A stretch of DNA of 64,000 nucleotides from Streptomyces reniochalinae (GTDB lineage: Bacteria > Actinomycetota > Actinomycetes > Streptomycetales > Streptomycetaceae), in contig NZ_QOIM01000042.1 in NCBI RefSeq assembly GCF_003323735.1, positions 372,001-436,000 of the forward strand, read 5' to 3'. The notes beneath the pieces are model-generated. The model was not told the origin of the DNA and did no database searches. It saw only the letters and a list, made by a program, of their open reading frames with translations. The stretch's first letter is position 1, and each line of letters opens with the position of its first letter. The position numbers and the translations under genes are program-made. Positions 46,461 to 54,888 of the stretch are shown in pieces.

Positions 46461-46490
46461 ACCGTAGGGCGCACCTTGACACGGAGTCAA
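46461..46490 (-). promoter_or_regulatory. promoter candidate for the DUF3068 gene
   Basis: On the minus strand TTGACT (46490-46485) and TACGGT (46466-46461) are 18 bp apart. TTGAC-5-GTCAA (46476-46490) is an inverted repeat over the -35 region. Transcription would start near 46454, leaving a leader of about 200 bases. The rest of the 369-bp divergent gap shows nothing definite. Confidence 0.45.
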
Positions 46491-46617
46491 TGCCCACCGA
46501 CACTCAGCAACTCACAAGGGGTTGGCTCCTGGGGCGGAGCCGTCGCACCGGGCCGGCGTGTGCGCGCGTGACACACACGGCCGTCACGGCACCGACGAAG
46601 AGAGGTTCGCCTCCGCC

Positions 46618-46959
46618 ATGCACAGATCCCTCGCCGCCGCGCTCACCTGCGTACTCGCCGCCGGTCTCGCCGTCGGGGCCGGCGTCGGCATCGTCGCCGC
46701 GCTCGACGCCACCCCCGAGCAGCCCAACGTGCCGCTCGTGCACTTCCACTCGTCCCCCGACGAGATCCCCGGCCTCGGCGAGTCCGCGCTCCCCTCGCCG
46801 TCACCGTCCCCCCAAGACTCCGGCGGCACCGCGGGCCCCGGCGCCTCCTCGGACTCCGGCGACGCGGGGCGCACACCAGGCGGGCCGGACGACGGCTCGG
46901 GGGAGGGCGCCGCAGCCGGCGACGACCCGTCACCCTCCTCCGCCGCTCCCAGGGACTGA
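46618..46959 (+). CDS. small secreted or membrane-anchored Ser/Pro-rich protein
   Basis: 113 residues: an N-terminal hydrophobic segment (LAAALTCVLAAGLAVGAGVGIVAAL) that acts as signal or anchor, followed by a short conserved-looking stretch (TPEQPNVPLVHFHSSPDEIPGLGESALP) and a disordered Ser/Pro/Gly/Asp tail. No enzymatic motif. It lies 4 bp before the PucR-type regulator gene and should be cotranscribed with it. GAGAGG lies about 15 bases before the ATG, a rather long spacing. Confidence 0.7.
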   Translation: MHRSLAAALTCVLAAGLAVGAGVGIVAALDATPEQPNVPLVHFHSSPDEIPGLGESALPSPSPSPQDSGGTAGPGASSDSGDAGRTPGGPDDGSGEGAAAGDDPSPSSAAPRD

Positions 46960-46963
46960 CACC

Positions 46964-48190
46964 GTGCCGACCGCACCCGTCCGCTCCGCGTGGCAGGACG
47001 TCCCACCGCTGCGCGTGCGGCAGTTCGCGAGCCGGGCCATGGGCGAGGTGCCGGTGCTCGCCCAGGACATCCTCTCCGCCATCCGCCGCGAGTACCCCGC
47101 GCTGCCCCTGATGCTGGACGAGACGGGCGAGCCCATGGCCCTCGTCGGCATCCGGCGGGCACTGGAGCACTTCGTGGAGAACCTGGCCACGGGGCTGGAG
47201 GCACCGCACGTGCCGCCGCAGGTCTTCCAGGAGTTCGGCCGCGGCGAGGTGCTTCAAGGGCGCAGCCTCGACTCCCTCCAGGCGATCTACCGGCTGGGCA
47301 TCCGGCTGGCCTGGCGCCGGCTCGCCGAGATCGGCACCCAGATGGAGATTCCGCCGCCCGCGATGTACGAGCTGGCCGAATCCGGGTTCCAGTACCTCGA
47401 CGGGCTGGTCGCCGAGTCGGTACGCGGCTACGCCGAGGCAGCGGCCCGGCAGGCGGGGGAGCGGCTGCGCCTCCAGCGCAGACTGCTCGACCTGCTGCTG
47501 TCCGAGCACCCGCCGCGCGGCGGCGCCGACCGCGCCGACCTGCTCGCCGACCGCGCCGCCCGCATCGGCTGGAGGATGCCCGCCACCGTCGCCGTCGCCG
47601 TCCTGGTGCGCCCGGCCCGCTCCGCCGTGCCCCCCGCCGTGGGTGACGAGGTGCTGCTCGACATGGAGTGCGAGCAGCCCCGCATGGTGGTGCCGGAACC
47701 GGAGGCGCCCGGCAGGCCGGAGCTGCTGCGCCGCTCGACCGCGGGATGGTCGGGCGCGGTGGGGCCTCCGGTGCCGCTGGCCGACGCCGCCAAGTCGCTG
47801 CGCTGGGCCGTCACCGCCGTCGCCCTCATCGAGCGCGGACTGCTGCCCGGTGGGGCGCTGCTGCACTGCACCGAGCACACGGAGGCCCTGGTGCTGCTGC
47901 CGCCCGAGGAACTGATCGCAGGGCTGGGCCGGCGCCGGCTGGCTCCGCTGGAGACCTGCGGCCCCGCCCACAGCCGCAGGCTGGCCGAGACGCTGCTGGC
48001 CTGGCTGGAGACGCGCGGCGGCGCCCCGGAGGTCGCCGCCCGCCTCGGGGTGCACCCGCAGACGGTCCGCTACCGGCTGCGGCAGATCCGCGAACTGTGG
48101 GGCGAGGACATCGACGACCCCGACAGCCGCTTCGAGCTCGAACTCGTGCTCCGTTCGATGCGGCTGCGCGGCGAACTGGGGGCGCCCTGA
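46964..48190 (+). CDS. PucR/CdaR-type transcription regulator
   Basis: 408 residues. The N-terminal RsbT-co-antagonist/GGDEF-like region (EVPVLAQDILSAIRREYP ... GRGEVLQGRSLDSLQAIYRLGIRLAWRRLAEIG) is followed by a variable middle and a C-terminal PucR helix-turn-helix (RRLAETLLAWLETRGGAPEVAARLGVHPQTVRYRLRQIRELWG). Layout and length match the many Streptomyces proteins of this type. The GTG at 46964 follows the small secreted-protein stop by 4 bp. Its target and signal are unknown. It resembles FasR in architecture but sits away from the fab genes. Confidence 0.87.
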   Translation: MPTAPVRSAWQDVPPLRVRQFASRAMGEVPVLAQDILSAIRREYPALPLMLDETGEPMALVGIRRALEHFVENLATGLEAPHVPPQVFQEFGRGEVLQGRSLDSLQAIYRLGIRLAWRRLAEIGTQMEIPPPAMYELAESGFQYLDGLVAESVRGYAEAAARQAGERLRLQRRLLDLLLSEHPPRGGADRADLLADRAARIGWRMPATVAVAVLVRPARSAVPPAVGDEVLLDMECEQPRMVVPEPEAPGRPELLRRSTAGWSGAVGPPVPLADAAKSLRWAVTAVALIERGLLPGGALLHCTEHTEALVLLPPEELIAGLGRRRLAPLETCGPAHSRRLAETLLAWLETRGGAPEVAARLGVHPQTVRYRLRQIRELWGEDIDDPDSRFELELVLRSMRLRGELGAP

Positions 48191-48257
48191 GGGCCGGTCC
48201 GGCCGGAAGAGCCATGGCAGCCGGCCTGCGGGAGGCAGCCGGCCCACCGGAGGCGGC

Positions 48258-48764
48258 CTAGCGGTCGGTCGGGAGTGTCCCGTCGGGTGACGGCTCCCCG
48301 CCGCCTTCCTCTCCCAGCATGCGTCGGAGCAGGTCACGCAGGAGGGTCCGCTCGACCGGGGTGAGCCCCTTGAGCGGCTTCCCGGCGAAGCCGAGCTCGC
48401 CGCGCAGCCGGTCCGCCGTGGCGAGCCCCTCCTCGGTGGCGGCGGCGAGCTTGACCCGGCGGTCGCCGGGGTCCGGCCTGCGCTCGACCAGCCCGCGCGT
48501 CTCCAGGCGGTCGACTATGCCGGTGACGTTGGACGGCTCGCACTTCAGCTGCCGGGCGAGCCGTCGCATGGGGGTGGCTCCGCGGGCCAGCAGGGTGAGC
48601 ACCCGGGCCTGCGCGCCGGTCAGCGCGTGCGCGGAGGCGGCCAGCTCGTACTCCTCGTGGTAGCGCGTCACGACCGTGCCGATCAGCCCCGCCACCTCGA
48701 CATCGAGCGCGTCCCCGGCCGTTTCGGTGCTCCGCGCGTCCGGAACAAGAGTGTCCGCTGCCAT
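48258..48764 (-). CDS. MarR-family repressor
   Basis: 168 residues. The winged HTH lies in LTGAQARVLTLLARGATPMRRLARQLKCEPSNVTGIVDRLETRGLVERRPDPGDRRVKLAAATEEG, with the wing DPGDRR. The single cysteine sits inside the recognition region (LKCEPSN), so the protein lacks the N-terminal reactive Cys of OhrR. TAGGCT lies 6 bases before the ATG, giving a leaderless message. It is divergent from an alkenal-type reductase gene, and the palindromes in the 88-bp spacer are the likely operators for both genes. Confidence 0.9.
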   Translation of the reverse strand: MAADTLVPDARSTETAGDALDVEVAGLIGTVVTRYHEEYELAASAHALTGAQARVLTLLARGATPMRRLARQLKCEPSNVTGIVDRLETRGLVERRPDPGDRRVKLAAATEEGLATADRLRGELGFAGKPLKGLTPVERTLLRDLLRRMLGEEGGGEPSPDGTLPTDR

Positions 48765-48792
48765 ACGACCAGCCTAACGCATTGCTTGACAA

Positions 48793-48836
48793 CCTGAAAT
48801 ATTCAGGCGCAAGGTTGTTTCAGCACCTGAAACAAC
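48793..48836. promoter_or_regulatory. MarR operator region: two palindromes sharing TTTCAG-like half-sites
   Basis: CCTGAA-ATA-TTCAGG (48793-48807) and GTTGTTTCAG-CAC-CTGAAACAAC (48814-48836) are perfect inverted repeats with common CTGAA/TTCAG cores. TTGACA at 48786-48791 may be the -35 box for the reductase gene, with CAAGGT (48810-48815) 18 bp later as the -10 box. Confidence 0.65.
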
Positions 48837-48852
48837 GAGGAAGGGCGCCACC

Positions 48853-49902
48853 GTGACCCCACCCGCTTCCGCCCACTCCGGCACCGGCCGGCTCCCGGAG
48901 ACCGGCCATGCCTGGCACCTGACGGCACGCCCGCAGGGCTGGCCCACCCCGGACGACTTCGCCCTGCGGGAGGAGCCGGTCGCCGAGCCCGCCGACGGCC
49001 AGATCCTGGTGCGCAACATCCACCTGTCCGTCGACCCGTACATGCGCGGCCGGATGAGCGAGGCCAAGTCCTACGTCGCTCCCTACAAGCTGAACGAGCC
49101 GATGTACGGCGGCGCGGTCGGTGTCGTCCTCGCCTCCCGCGCGGACGGCTTCGCACCGGGCGATCACGTGCTGCACGACCTGGGCTGGCGCGAGTACGCC
49201 ACGCTCGCCGCCAAGCACGCCACCAAGGTCGACCCCCAGGCCGCGCCGCTGACGACGTATCTGGGCGTGCTGGGGATGCCGGGCCTGACGGCGTACGCGG
49301 GTCTGATGCGGGTGGCCGCCTTCCAGCCGGGCGACGCGGTCTTCGTCTCCGGCGCCGCGGGCGCGGTCGGCAGCGAGGTGGGCCAGATCGCCAAGCTGAA
49401 GGGCGCCTCCCGGGTCATCGGCTCCGCCGGCTCGGACGAGAAGGCCGAGGTCCTGACGGGGGAGTACGGCTTCGACGCGGCGATCAACTACAAGAAGGCC
49501 CCGGTCGCCGAGCAGCTGCGCAAGGCGGCTCCCGAGGGCATCGACGTCTACTTCGACAACGTCGGCGGTGAGCACCTCGAGGCCGCCATCGGCGCCCTCA
49601 ACCTCCACGGCCGGATCGCCGTGTGCGGCATGATCTCGCAGTACAACGCCACCGAGCCGACCCCGGCCCCGCGCAACCTCTCCCAGATCATCGCCAAGCG
49701 GTTCCGCATGGAGGGTCTGCTGGTTATGGACCACCAGGACCTCCGGCCGCAGTTCGTGCGAGAGGTCTCCGCCTGGGTGCGCTCGGGCGAGCTGACGTAC
49801 CGCGAGACGGTGGTCGAGGGCGTGGAGAACACCCTGGACGCCTTCCTCGGCCTGCTGCGCGGGGAGAACATCGGCAAGATGATCGTCACCCTCGGCGACT
49901 GA
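48853..49902 (+). CDS. NADP-dependent alkenal/quinone-type reductase (zinc-free MDR, PTGR/CurA-like)
   Basis: 349-residue medium-chain reductase without zinc ligands. It begins with the family element NIHLSVDPYMRGRMSEAKSYVAPYKLNEPMYGGAVGVV. The nucleotide fold is VFVSGAAGAVGSEVGQIAKLKGASRVIGSAGSDEK and the closing motif GENIGKMIVTLGD. Relatives reduce alpha,beta-unsaturated aldehydes, ketones or curcumin, using NADPH. Control by the divergent MarR suggests induction by electrophilic or phenolic compounds. The GTG at 48853 has GAGGAAGGG upstream. ohr follows in the same direction after 120 bp. Confidence 0.9.
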   Translation: MTPPASAHSGTGRLPETGHAWHLTARPQGWPTPDDFALREEPVAEPADGQILVRNIHLSVDPYMRGRMSEAKSYVAPYKLNEPMYGGAVGVVLASRADGFAPGDHVLHDLGWREYATLAAKHATKVDPQAAPLTTYLGVLGMPGLTAYAGLMRVAAFQPGDAVFVSGAAGAVGSEVGQIAKLKGASRVIGSAGSDEKAEVLTGEYGFDAAINYKKAPVAEQLRKAAPEGIDVYFDNVGGEHLEAAIGALNLHGRIAVCGMISQYNATEPTPAPRNLSQIIAKRFRMEGLLVMDHQDLRPQFVREVSAWVRSGELTYRETVVEGVENTLDAFLGLLRGENIGKMIVTLGD

Positions 49903-50022
49903 GCCGCCGGGACGCACGGGGCTGGCTGCCCCGCCGGTGGACACAGCGCATACGCTGGTCGTCGCACCGGCGGGGACAGGGGCGCGAGTTCCCCCGGCTG
50001 TGCCACCAACAGGAGGACATAC

Positions 50023-50451
50023 ATGGCAATCCAGCCCATCGACGTCAAGTACACCGCTGTCGCCACCGCGGAGAACGGCCGCGACGGCCGCGTCGCCAGC
50101 GACGACGGTCAGCTCGACGTCGTCGTCAACCCGCCCAAGGCGATGGGCGGCAGCGGCGCGGGCACCAACCCCGAGCAGCTCTTCGCGGCGGGCTACAGCG
50201 CCTGCTTCCAGGGTGCGCTCGGTGTCGTGGCCCGCAAGGAGGGTGCCGACATAACCGGCTCGACCGTCACGGCCGAGGTCGGCATCGGCAACCTGCCCGA
50301 GGGCGGCTTCGGCCTCACCGTCGCGCTCAAGGCCACCCTCCCCAACGTGGACGAGGCCACGGCCAAGGACCTGCTGGACAAGGCCCACCAGGTCTGCCCG
50401 TACTCCAACGCGACCCGCGGCAACATCGAGGTCACGCTGCACGTCGGCTGA
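50023..50451 (+). CDS. ohr: organic hydroperoxide resistance protein Ohr
   Basis: 142-residue thiol peroxidase that reduces organic hydroperoxides with lipoyl or dithiol electrons. The two redox cysteines are Cys61 in AAGYSACFQGAL and Cys125 in HQVCPYSNATRGNIEV; the family LFAAGY and LPEGGFGLTV motifs are intact. A strong ribosome-binding site (AGGAGG) precedes the ATG. It has its own 120-bp upstream region. The MarR gene 1.3 kb away may or may not control it. Confidence 0.94.
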   Translation: MAIQPIDVKYTAVATAENGRDGRVASDDGQLDVVVNPPKAMGGSGAGTNPEQLFAAGYSACFQGALGVVARKEGADITGSTVTAEVGIGNLPEGGFGLTVALKATLPNVDEATAKDLLDKAHQVCPYSNATRGNIEVTLHVG

Positions 50452-50457
50452 GCCCCG

Positions 50458-50492
50458 GCTCGTCCGGCTCCGGAACGCTCGTCCGGCTCCGG
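50458..50492. repeat. 16-bp direct repeat after ohr
   Basis: GCTCGTCCGGCTCCGG occurs at 50458-50473 and again at 50477-50492, separated by 3 bases. It lies between the ohr stop and the downstream terminator. Confidence 0.7.
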
Positions 50493-50549
50493 GGCGGGGA
50501 CGCCGCAGCGTGGGTGGCGTGCCCCGACCGGGGGCGGGCTGGCCGAGCA

Positions 50550-50579
50550 GCGCCCCACCGGTGCCATCCGGTGGGGCGC
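50550..50579. terminator. 12-bp stem-loop between convergent ohr and SGNH hydrolase genes
   Basis: GCGCCCCACCGG (50550-50561) pairs exactly with 50568-50579 around TGCCAT. It lies just before the hydrolase stop (reverse strand) and can act both ways. Confidence 0.75.
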
Positions 50580-50586
50580 ACCCGTC

Positions 50587-51555
50587 TCAGCCCGTGGGGC
50601 GCCTCTCGGTGATCTCCTCGTAGGCGAGCTCGGCGAGGCTGCGCTGGCCCTCTTTGCTGGGGTGGAACCAGTCCCAGCTGCTCAGCTCGGCGGGGGTGAA
50701 GCGGTAGTCGAAGACGGCGCCGTTGTCGTAGCGGCAGCGCAGGTCCTTCGCGCACTCCTGCTCGAGGACGGTGTTGTAGGCCACGACCCGGTCGTGGACC
50801 TGCTGCCGTCGCTGCTTGTCGGCCGCGTCCATCGACTGCGGGTCCCTGAGCATCGACTGGCAGATGCCCAGCCCCCACACCCGCTGTCCTATGGGGTTGG
50901 TGCGGCCCTGCTGCCACAGCCGTTTGAGGTCGGGGACGCTGGAGACGTAGACCTGCGTCGAGGGCGAGGCGGAGCGCAGGGCGCGCAGGGACTCCCGGAA
51001 GTCGGCGCGGAAGTCCGCCACCCCGGTCATCTGCTCGACGGTGGGGCGGCAGGCGTCGTTGGCGCCGCTCATCACCGTCACCATGTCGGGTTCTTTTGCG
51101 GCGGCCTTGCGCATCTGCTGCGGGAGGTCGGCGACGACGGCGCCGCTGACGGCGTAGTTCCAGCTCTTGCCCTTAGGATCGCTCAGCAGCCGCCGGGCGA
51201 GGCTGTCGACGTCGTGGGCTGTGCCGGTGGCCCAGGAGACCCGGGTGCAGTCGGCGAGCAGCGAACAGGCGTCGAAGCCGCGGGTGATGGAGTCCCCCAC
51301 GGCGGCCAGCGACGCGGGCGAGCGGTCCCAGACGCGGCGGGGGCTGGGCTTGGCAGGGGGGCGCGTGGAGCCGTCGGCGCGCTGTGCGCCGTCCCGGTCG
51401 CCCCCGTCGGGTGTGCCGCCGCAGGCCACGGCCAGCACGAGACCGGCGACGGCGACGAGGACGAAAGCGCAGATGGCGGCCGTGCGGGAGCGCCGTGGAC
51501 GGGGAATCCTGGACCGGCTGGGACGCGTGTTCGCCGCCTCGTGGCTGTCCGGCAT
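50587..51555 (-). CDS. secreted SGNH/GDSL-family esterase or lipase
   Basis: 322 residues. A cytoplasmic basic segment precedes a hydrophobic helix ending in LVLAVACGG, a weak lipobox, so it may be a lipoprotein. The SGNH blocks are ASLAAVGDSITRGF (nucleophile Ser), the oxyanion Gly in AVSGAVVADL, VTVMSGANDAC (Asn) and SSWDWFHPSKEGQ (Asp and His). Six cysteines after the helix suggest disulfides. Substrate unknown; related Streptomyces enzymes act on acyl esters. It converges on ohr. Confidence 0.88.
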   Translation of the reverse strand: MPDSHEAANTRPSRSRIPRPRRSRTAAICAFVLVAVAGLVLAVACGGTPDGGDRDGAQRADGSTRPPAKPSPRRVWDRSPASLAAVGDSITRGFDACSLLADCTRVSWATGTAHDVDSLARRLLSDPKGKSWNYAVSGAVVADLPQQMRKAAAKEPDMVTVMSGANDACRPTVEQMTGVADFRADFRESLRALRSASPSTQVYVSSVPDLKRLWQQGRTNPIGQRVWGLGICQSMLRDPQSMDAADKQRRQQVHDRVVAYNTVLEQECAKDLRCRYDNGAVFDYRFTPAELSSWDWFHPSKEGQRSLAELAYEEITERRPTG

Positions 51556-51871
51556 GCGTCCCCCTGTTTCGCTGGTGCCTCACCGACGGTACGTCACCTA
51601 CCGTGCGCCGCCGCGCGGTAGCTTGTTCCGCAACCGGTGCACCCGGTGAAGCCGGAGCGACCGCGGGCACAGGCGACGAAACAAATATTACCTCGCGTCA
51701 TAACCTGTCCCTTTCGGGGAGAATTGGGCGCAGTGGTGTTTACTATTCGTAACCTCGGGAGCTGGTAGAGAAGTGACCGGTGGTGCAAAATGTCAGGCGC
51801 TCTTCCGGCGCGTGACCGAGAGATGATCGAGGCCGCCCGGTGGCGACCTTCGCAGCGCACTGGAGGTCCCG
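51556..51871. other. 316-bp intergenic region with an AT-rich patch
   Basis: Non-coding gap between the divergent SGNH hydrolase and DUF3145 genes. 51680-51760 is unusually AT-rich for this genome (AACAAATATTACC, TTTACTATTCG). TACTAT (51741-51746) resembles a -10 box but no clear -35 box is placed for it. I see no tRNA or small gene. The ribosome-binding site of the DUF3145 gene, GGAGG, is at its right end. Confidence 0.5.
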
Positions 51872-52366
51872 GTGACGACACGTGGAGTTCTGTACGTCCA
51901 CTCGGCGCCCCGCGCCCTGTGCCCGCACGTCGAGTGGGCCGTCGCGGGCGTCCTGGGCGCCCGCGTCAATCTCGACTGGATCAGACAGCCGGCCTCGCCC
52001 GGCACCTGGCGCGCGGAGTTCTCCTGGCAGGGCGATCCCGGCACCGCCTCCAAGCTGGCCTCCGCACTGCGCGGCTGGCACCTGCTGCGCTTCGAGGTGA
52101 CGTCCGAGCCCTGCCCCACGGCGGAGGGCGAGCGCTACAGCTCCACGCCGGGCCTCGGCATCTTCCACGCCGTCACCGGCATGCACGGCGACATCCTCAT
52201 CCCCGAGGACCGGCTGCGTGCCGCCGTCGCCCGCGCGGGACGCGGCGAGAGCGACCTGGAGGCCGAGATCGCCAAGCTGCTGGGCAAGCCCTGGGACGAC
52301 GAGTTGGAACCGTTCCGCTACGCCGGCGAAGGCGCCCCGGTCCGCTGGCTGCACCAGGTCGTCTGA
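51872..52366 (+). CDS. DUF3145-family protein
   Basis: 164 residues of a family confined to actinobacteria: TRGVLYVHSAPRALCPHVEWAVAGVLGARVNLDWIRQPASPGTWRAEFSWQG, then LRGWHLLRFEVTSEPCPTAEGERYSSTPGLGIFHAVTGMHGDILIPEDRLR. It has no signal peptide and no catalytic motif that I recognise. The GTG start at 51872 has GGAGG 5-6 bases upstream. Its position just before the fab operon is the usual one in Streptomyces, hinting at a link to lipid metabolism, but this is context only. Confidence 0.85.
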   Translation: MTTRGVLYVHSAPRALCPHVEWAVAGVLGARVNLDWIRQPASPGTWRAEFSWQGDPGTASKLASALRGWHLLRFEVTSEPCPTAEGERYSSTPGLGIFHAVTGMHGDILIPEDRLRAAVARAGRGESDLEAEIAKLLGKPWDDELEPFRYAGEGAPVRWLHQVV

Positions 52367-52513
52367 CCCGGTACCCCAACCCCGGGCGCCCTCGCCTGTT
52401 CGGGTGAGTTGTGCCGGCGTCGGCGCGAGTCGGGTCACGCTCCCGCGCCGGCCCGACCGTCTGGGGTGCGTGCCGCCGGGACGGGGGCGTGTGTCAGCCT
52501 CTACGGTTCCCGC

Positions 52514-53431
52514 ATGGCTGACGAAACTTCTCCGCTGTCCTCGGTCGCGGTGCTCGGCACCGGCATCATGGGCGCCGCCATGGCCCGCAACCTGGCCGCC
52601 GCCGGGCTGGAGGTCCGCGCCTGGAACCGTACGAGGGAGCGGGCCGAGCCGCTGGCCGCCGACGGGGTCACCGTCGCGGCCGAGGCGGCCGAGGCGGTAC
52701 GCGGTGCCGACGCCGTCTTGACAGCACTGACCGACGGCCCCGCCGCGTTGGAGGTCATGCGCGCCGCCGCCCCCGGGGCCGCCGGGGGAACGCCGTGGAT
52801 CCAGGCAGGCACGGTCGGACCGGAAGGGCTGGTTCCGCTGGTCGAGCTCGCCGAGGAGCGGGGGCTGCGGCTGCTGGACGCGCCGGTGCTCGGCACCAGG
52901 GAACCCGCCGAGGCCGGGGAGCTGACCGTGCTGGTCTCCGGCCCTTCGGCCCTCGAGACCAGGGTCGCGCCGGTCCTGGACGCGATCGGTGCCCGTACCC
53001 GGTGGCTGGGGGAGGAGCCGGGGGCGGCCAGCCGGCTGAAGCTGGTGCTCAACAACTGGGTCCTCACCCTCATCAACGGCACCGCCGAGACGCTGGCGCT
53101 CGCCGAGGGGCTGGGCGTGGACCCCCGCGACGTACTCGGCGCGGTGGCGGGCGGCCCGCTGGACGTCCCGTACCTGCACGCGAAGGCCAGGCTGATCCTG
53201 GAGGGCGCCTACGAGGCGAGTTTCCCGCTCTCGGGGGCCCGCAAGGACGCCGACCTCATCTCCCGTGCCGCCCGGAAGGCGGGCGTACGGCTGGACGCGA
53301 CTCCGGCGCTCGCCGAGCGGCTGCGCCGGGCGGAGGCGCAGGGGCACGGCGCGGACGACGCGGCCGCCTCGTTCTTCGCGGCCTTCACCTCCTCCGACCA
53401 CGGCAGGGGCGACGCCCGCGGCGCGTCGTGA
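52514..53431 (+). CDS. NAD(P)-dependent beta-hydroxyacid dehydrogenase (6-phosphogluconate DH fold)
   Basis: 305-residue oxidoreductase of the 3-hydroxyisobutyrate/tartronate semialdehyde type. The Rossmann motif is VAVLGTGIMGAAMARNLAAAGLEV with an NRT that favours NADP. The substrate-loop region is WIQAGTVGPEGLVPL, LDAPVLGTREPAEAGELTVLVSG, and the catalytic Lys is in SRLKLVLNNWVLT. GLGAR-type reductases are close kin. ATG 52514 has TACGGT exactly 6 bases upstream and no ribosome-binding site, so it is likely leaderless. It converges on fabF with a terminator between. Confidence 0.87.
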   Translation: MADETSPLSSVAVLGTGIMGAAMARNLAAAGLEVRAWNRTRERAEPLAADGVTVAAEAAEAVRGADAVLTALTDGPAALEVMRAAAPGAAGGTPWIQAGTVGPEGLVPLVELAEERGLRLLDAPVLGTREPAEAGELTVLVSGPSALETRVAPVLDAIGARTRWLGEEPGAASRLKLVLNNWVLTLINGTAETLALAEGLGVDPRDVLGAVAGGPLDVPYLHAKARLILEGAYEASFPLSGARKDADLISRAARKAGVRLDATPALAERLRRAEAQGHGADDAAASFFAAFTSSDHGRGDARGAS

Positions 53432-53439
53432 ACGCGAAA

Positions 53440-53475
53440 CGGGTGGGGCGGCCTCAAAGGAGACCGCCCCACCCG
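53440..53475. terminator. bidirectional 12-bp stem-loop between dehydrogenase and fabF
   Basis: CGGGTGGGGCGG (53440-53451) pairs exactly with 53464-53475 around a 12-base loop that can itself form CCT-AGG. It ends the fab operon transcript and the opposing dehydrogenase transcript. Confidence 0.8.
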
Positions 53476-53490
53476 CCGCAGGAGGGTGTG

Positions 53491-54756
53491 TCAGACCGTG
53501 CGGAAGGCCAGCACCACGTTGTGACCGCCGAAGCCGAAGGAGTTGTTCAGCGCGGCGATCCGGCCGCTGGCCGGCAGCTCGCGCGCGGTGTCGCGCACGA
53601 TGTCGCCGTCGGCCTCCGGGTCCAGGTTCTTGATGTTGATCGTGGGCGGGGCCGTGCGGTGGTACAGCGCCAGCAGCGTGGCCACCGTCTCGACACCGCC
53701 CGCGCCGCCCAGCAGGTGGCCGGTCATCGACTTGGTCGCGGAGATGGCCATGTGGTCCATGTCGTCCCCGAACACCTTGCGCAGCGCCTTGAGCTCCGCC
53801 AGATCGCCCGCCGGGGTGGAGGTCGCGTGCGCGTTGATGTGCACGATCTCGGCCGGGTCGATGTCGTTCCTGGACATCAGGTTCTCCAGCGCGTGTGCGA
53901 TGCCGTTGCCCGAGGGCTCCGGCTGCACGATGTCGTGGCTGTCGGCGGAGATGCCCTGGCCCACGACCTCGACGTAGACCCTCGCGCCACGGCGTCGCGC
54001 GTGCTCGGCCGACTCCAGGACGATCACGCCTGCGCCCTCGCCCAGCACGAAACCGTTGCGGTCCGTGTCGAAGGGGCGGGAGGCGCCCTGCGGGTCGTCG
54101 TTGCTCTTGGACATCGCCATCATGTTGGCGAACGCGGCGACCGGCAGCGGGTGTATGGCCGCCTCCGTGCCGCCCGCGACCACGATGTCGGCCCGGCCGC
54201 TGCGGATCATCTCGATCGCGTAGCCGACGGCCTCTGACCCGGAGGCGCAGGCGCTGACCGGTGTGTGGACACCGGCGCGTGCGTTGACCTCCAGGCCGAC
54301 GTTGGCCGAGGGACCGTTGGGCATCAGCATCGGCACGGTGTGCGGGGAGACGCGGCGGACGCCCTTCTCCCTGAGCACGTCGTACTGGTCGAGCAGGGTG
54401 GTGACCCCGCCGATACCGGACGCCACGACGGCTCCGAGCCGGTCGGGGTCCACACTCGTCTCCTCGCCGGCGCGGGCGGTGAAGCCCGCGTCGGCCCACG
54501 CCTGGCGGGCGGCGATCAGCGCGAACTGCGCCGAGCGGTCCAGCCTCCGCGCCTGGGGGCGGGGGATGCTCTCGCCCGGCTCGACGGCGGCCCTGGCGGC
54601 GATCTGCACGGGCAGGTCGGCGGCCCACTCCTCCTGGAGGGGTGCGACACCGGACCGTCCGGCGACGAGTCCTTCCCAGGTCGATGCGCTGTCGCCACCC
54701 AGCGGTGTGGTTGCGCCGATACCGGTGACGACCACGGAAGTCTTGGTCGCGTTCAC
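53491..54756 (-). CDS. fabF: beta-ketoacyl-ACP synthase II
   Basis: Elongating condensing enzyme of fatty acid synthesis, 421 residues. Catalytic Cys170 lies in TPVSACASGSEAVG. The two histidines are in HINAHATSTPAGD and ATKSMTGHLLGGAGG, and the C-terminal motif is SFGFGGHN. The GTG start at 54756 has GGAGAG 6-7 bases upstream; an in-frame ATG at 54825 would add 23 residues without support. Last gene of fabD-fabH-acpP-fabF. The terminator at 53440-53475 closes the operon. Confidence 0.97.
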   Translation of the reverse strand: MNATKTSVVVTGIGATTPLGGDSASTWEGLVAGRSGVAPLQEEWAADLPVQIAARAAVEPGESIPRPQARRLDRSAQFALIAARQAWADAGFTARAGEETSVDPDRLGAVVASGIGGVTTLLDQYDVLREKGVRRVSPHTVPMLMPNGPSANVGLEVNARAGVHTPVSACASGSEAVGYAIEMIRSGRADIVVAGGTEAAIHPLPVAAFANMMAMSKSNDDPQGASRPFDTDRNGFVLGEGAGVIVLESAEHARRRGARVYVEVVGQGISADSHDIVQPEPSGNGIAHALENLMSRNDIDPAEIVHINAHATSTPAGDLAELKALRKVFGDDMDHMAISATKSMTGHLLGGAGGVETVATLLALYHRTAPPTINIKNLDPEADGDIVRDTARELPASGRIAALNNSFGFGGHNVVLAFRTV

Positions 54757-54888
54757 TGGATTTCTCTCCACGGTAGGGGTGACTCGTTTGAGCCACCCGG
54801 AGCCGGGTGGCGACAAACGCGTCAACGGTCTTCCCAGTACTGCCGCATCGGTCAGCGCCGCCGCGCGGGCGGGGCGCTGCCGCGTGGG

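Noticed and set aside
48258-48764. MarR protein as OhrR controlling ohr
   Set aside because: It lacks the reactive N-terminal cysteine, and ohr is separated by another gene with its own upstream region.
51743-54796. Very long minus-strand open frame across the fab region
   Set aside because: It crosses fabF in another frame and the opposite strand of the dehydrogenase gene; no domain can be read in it.
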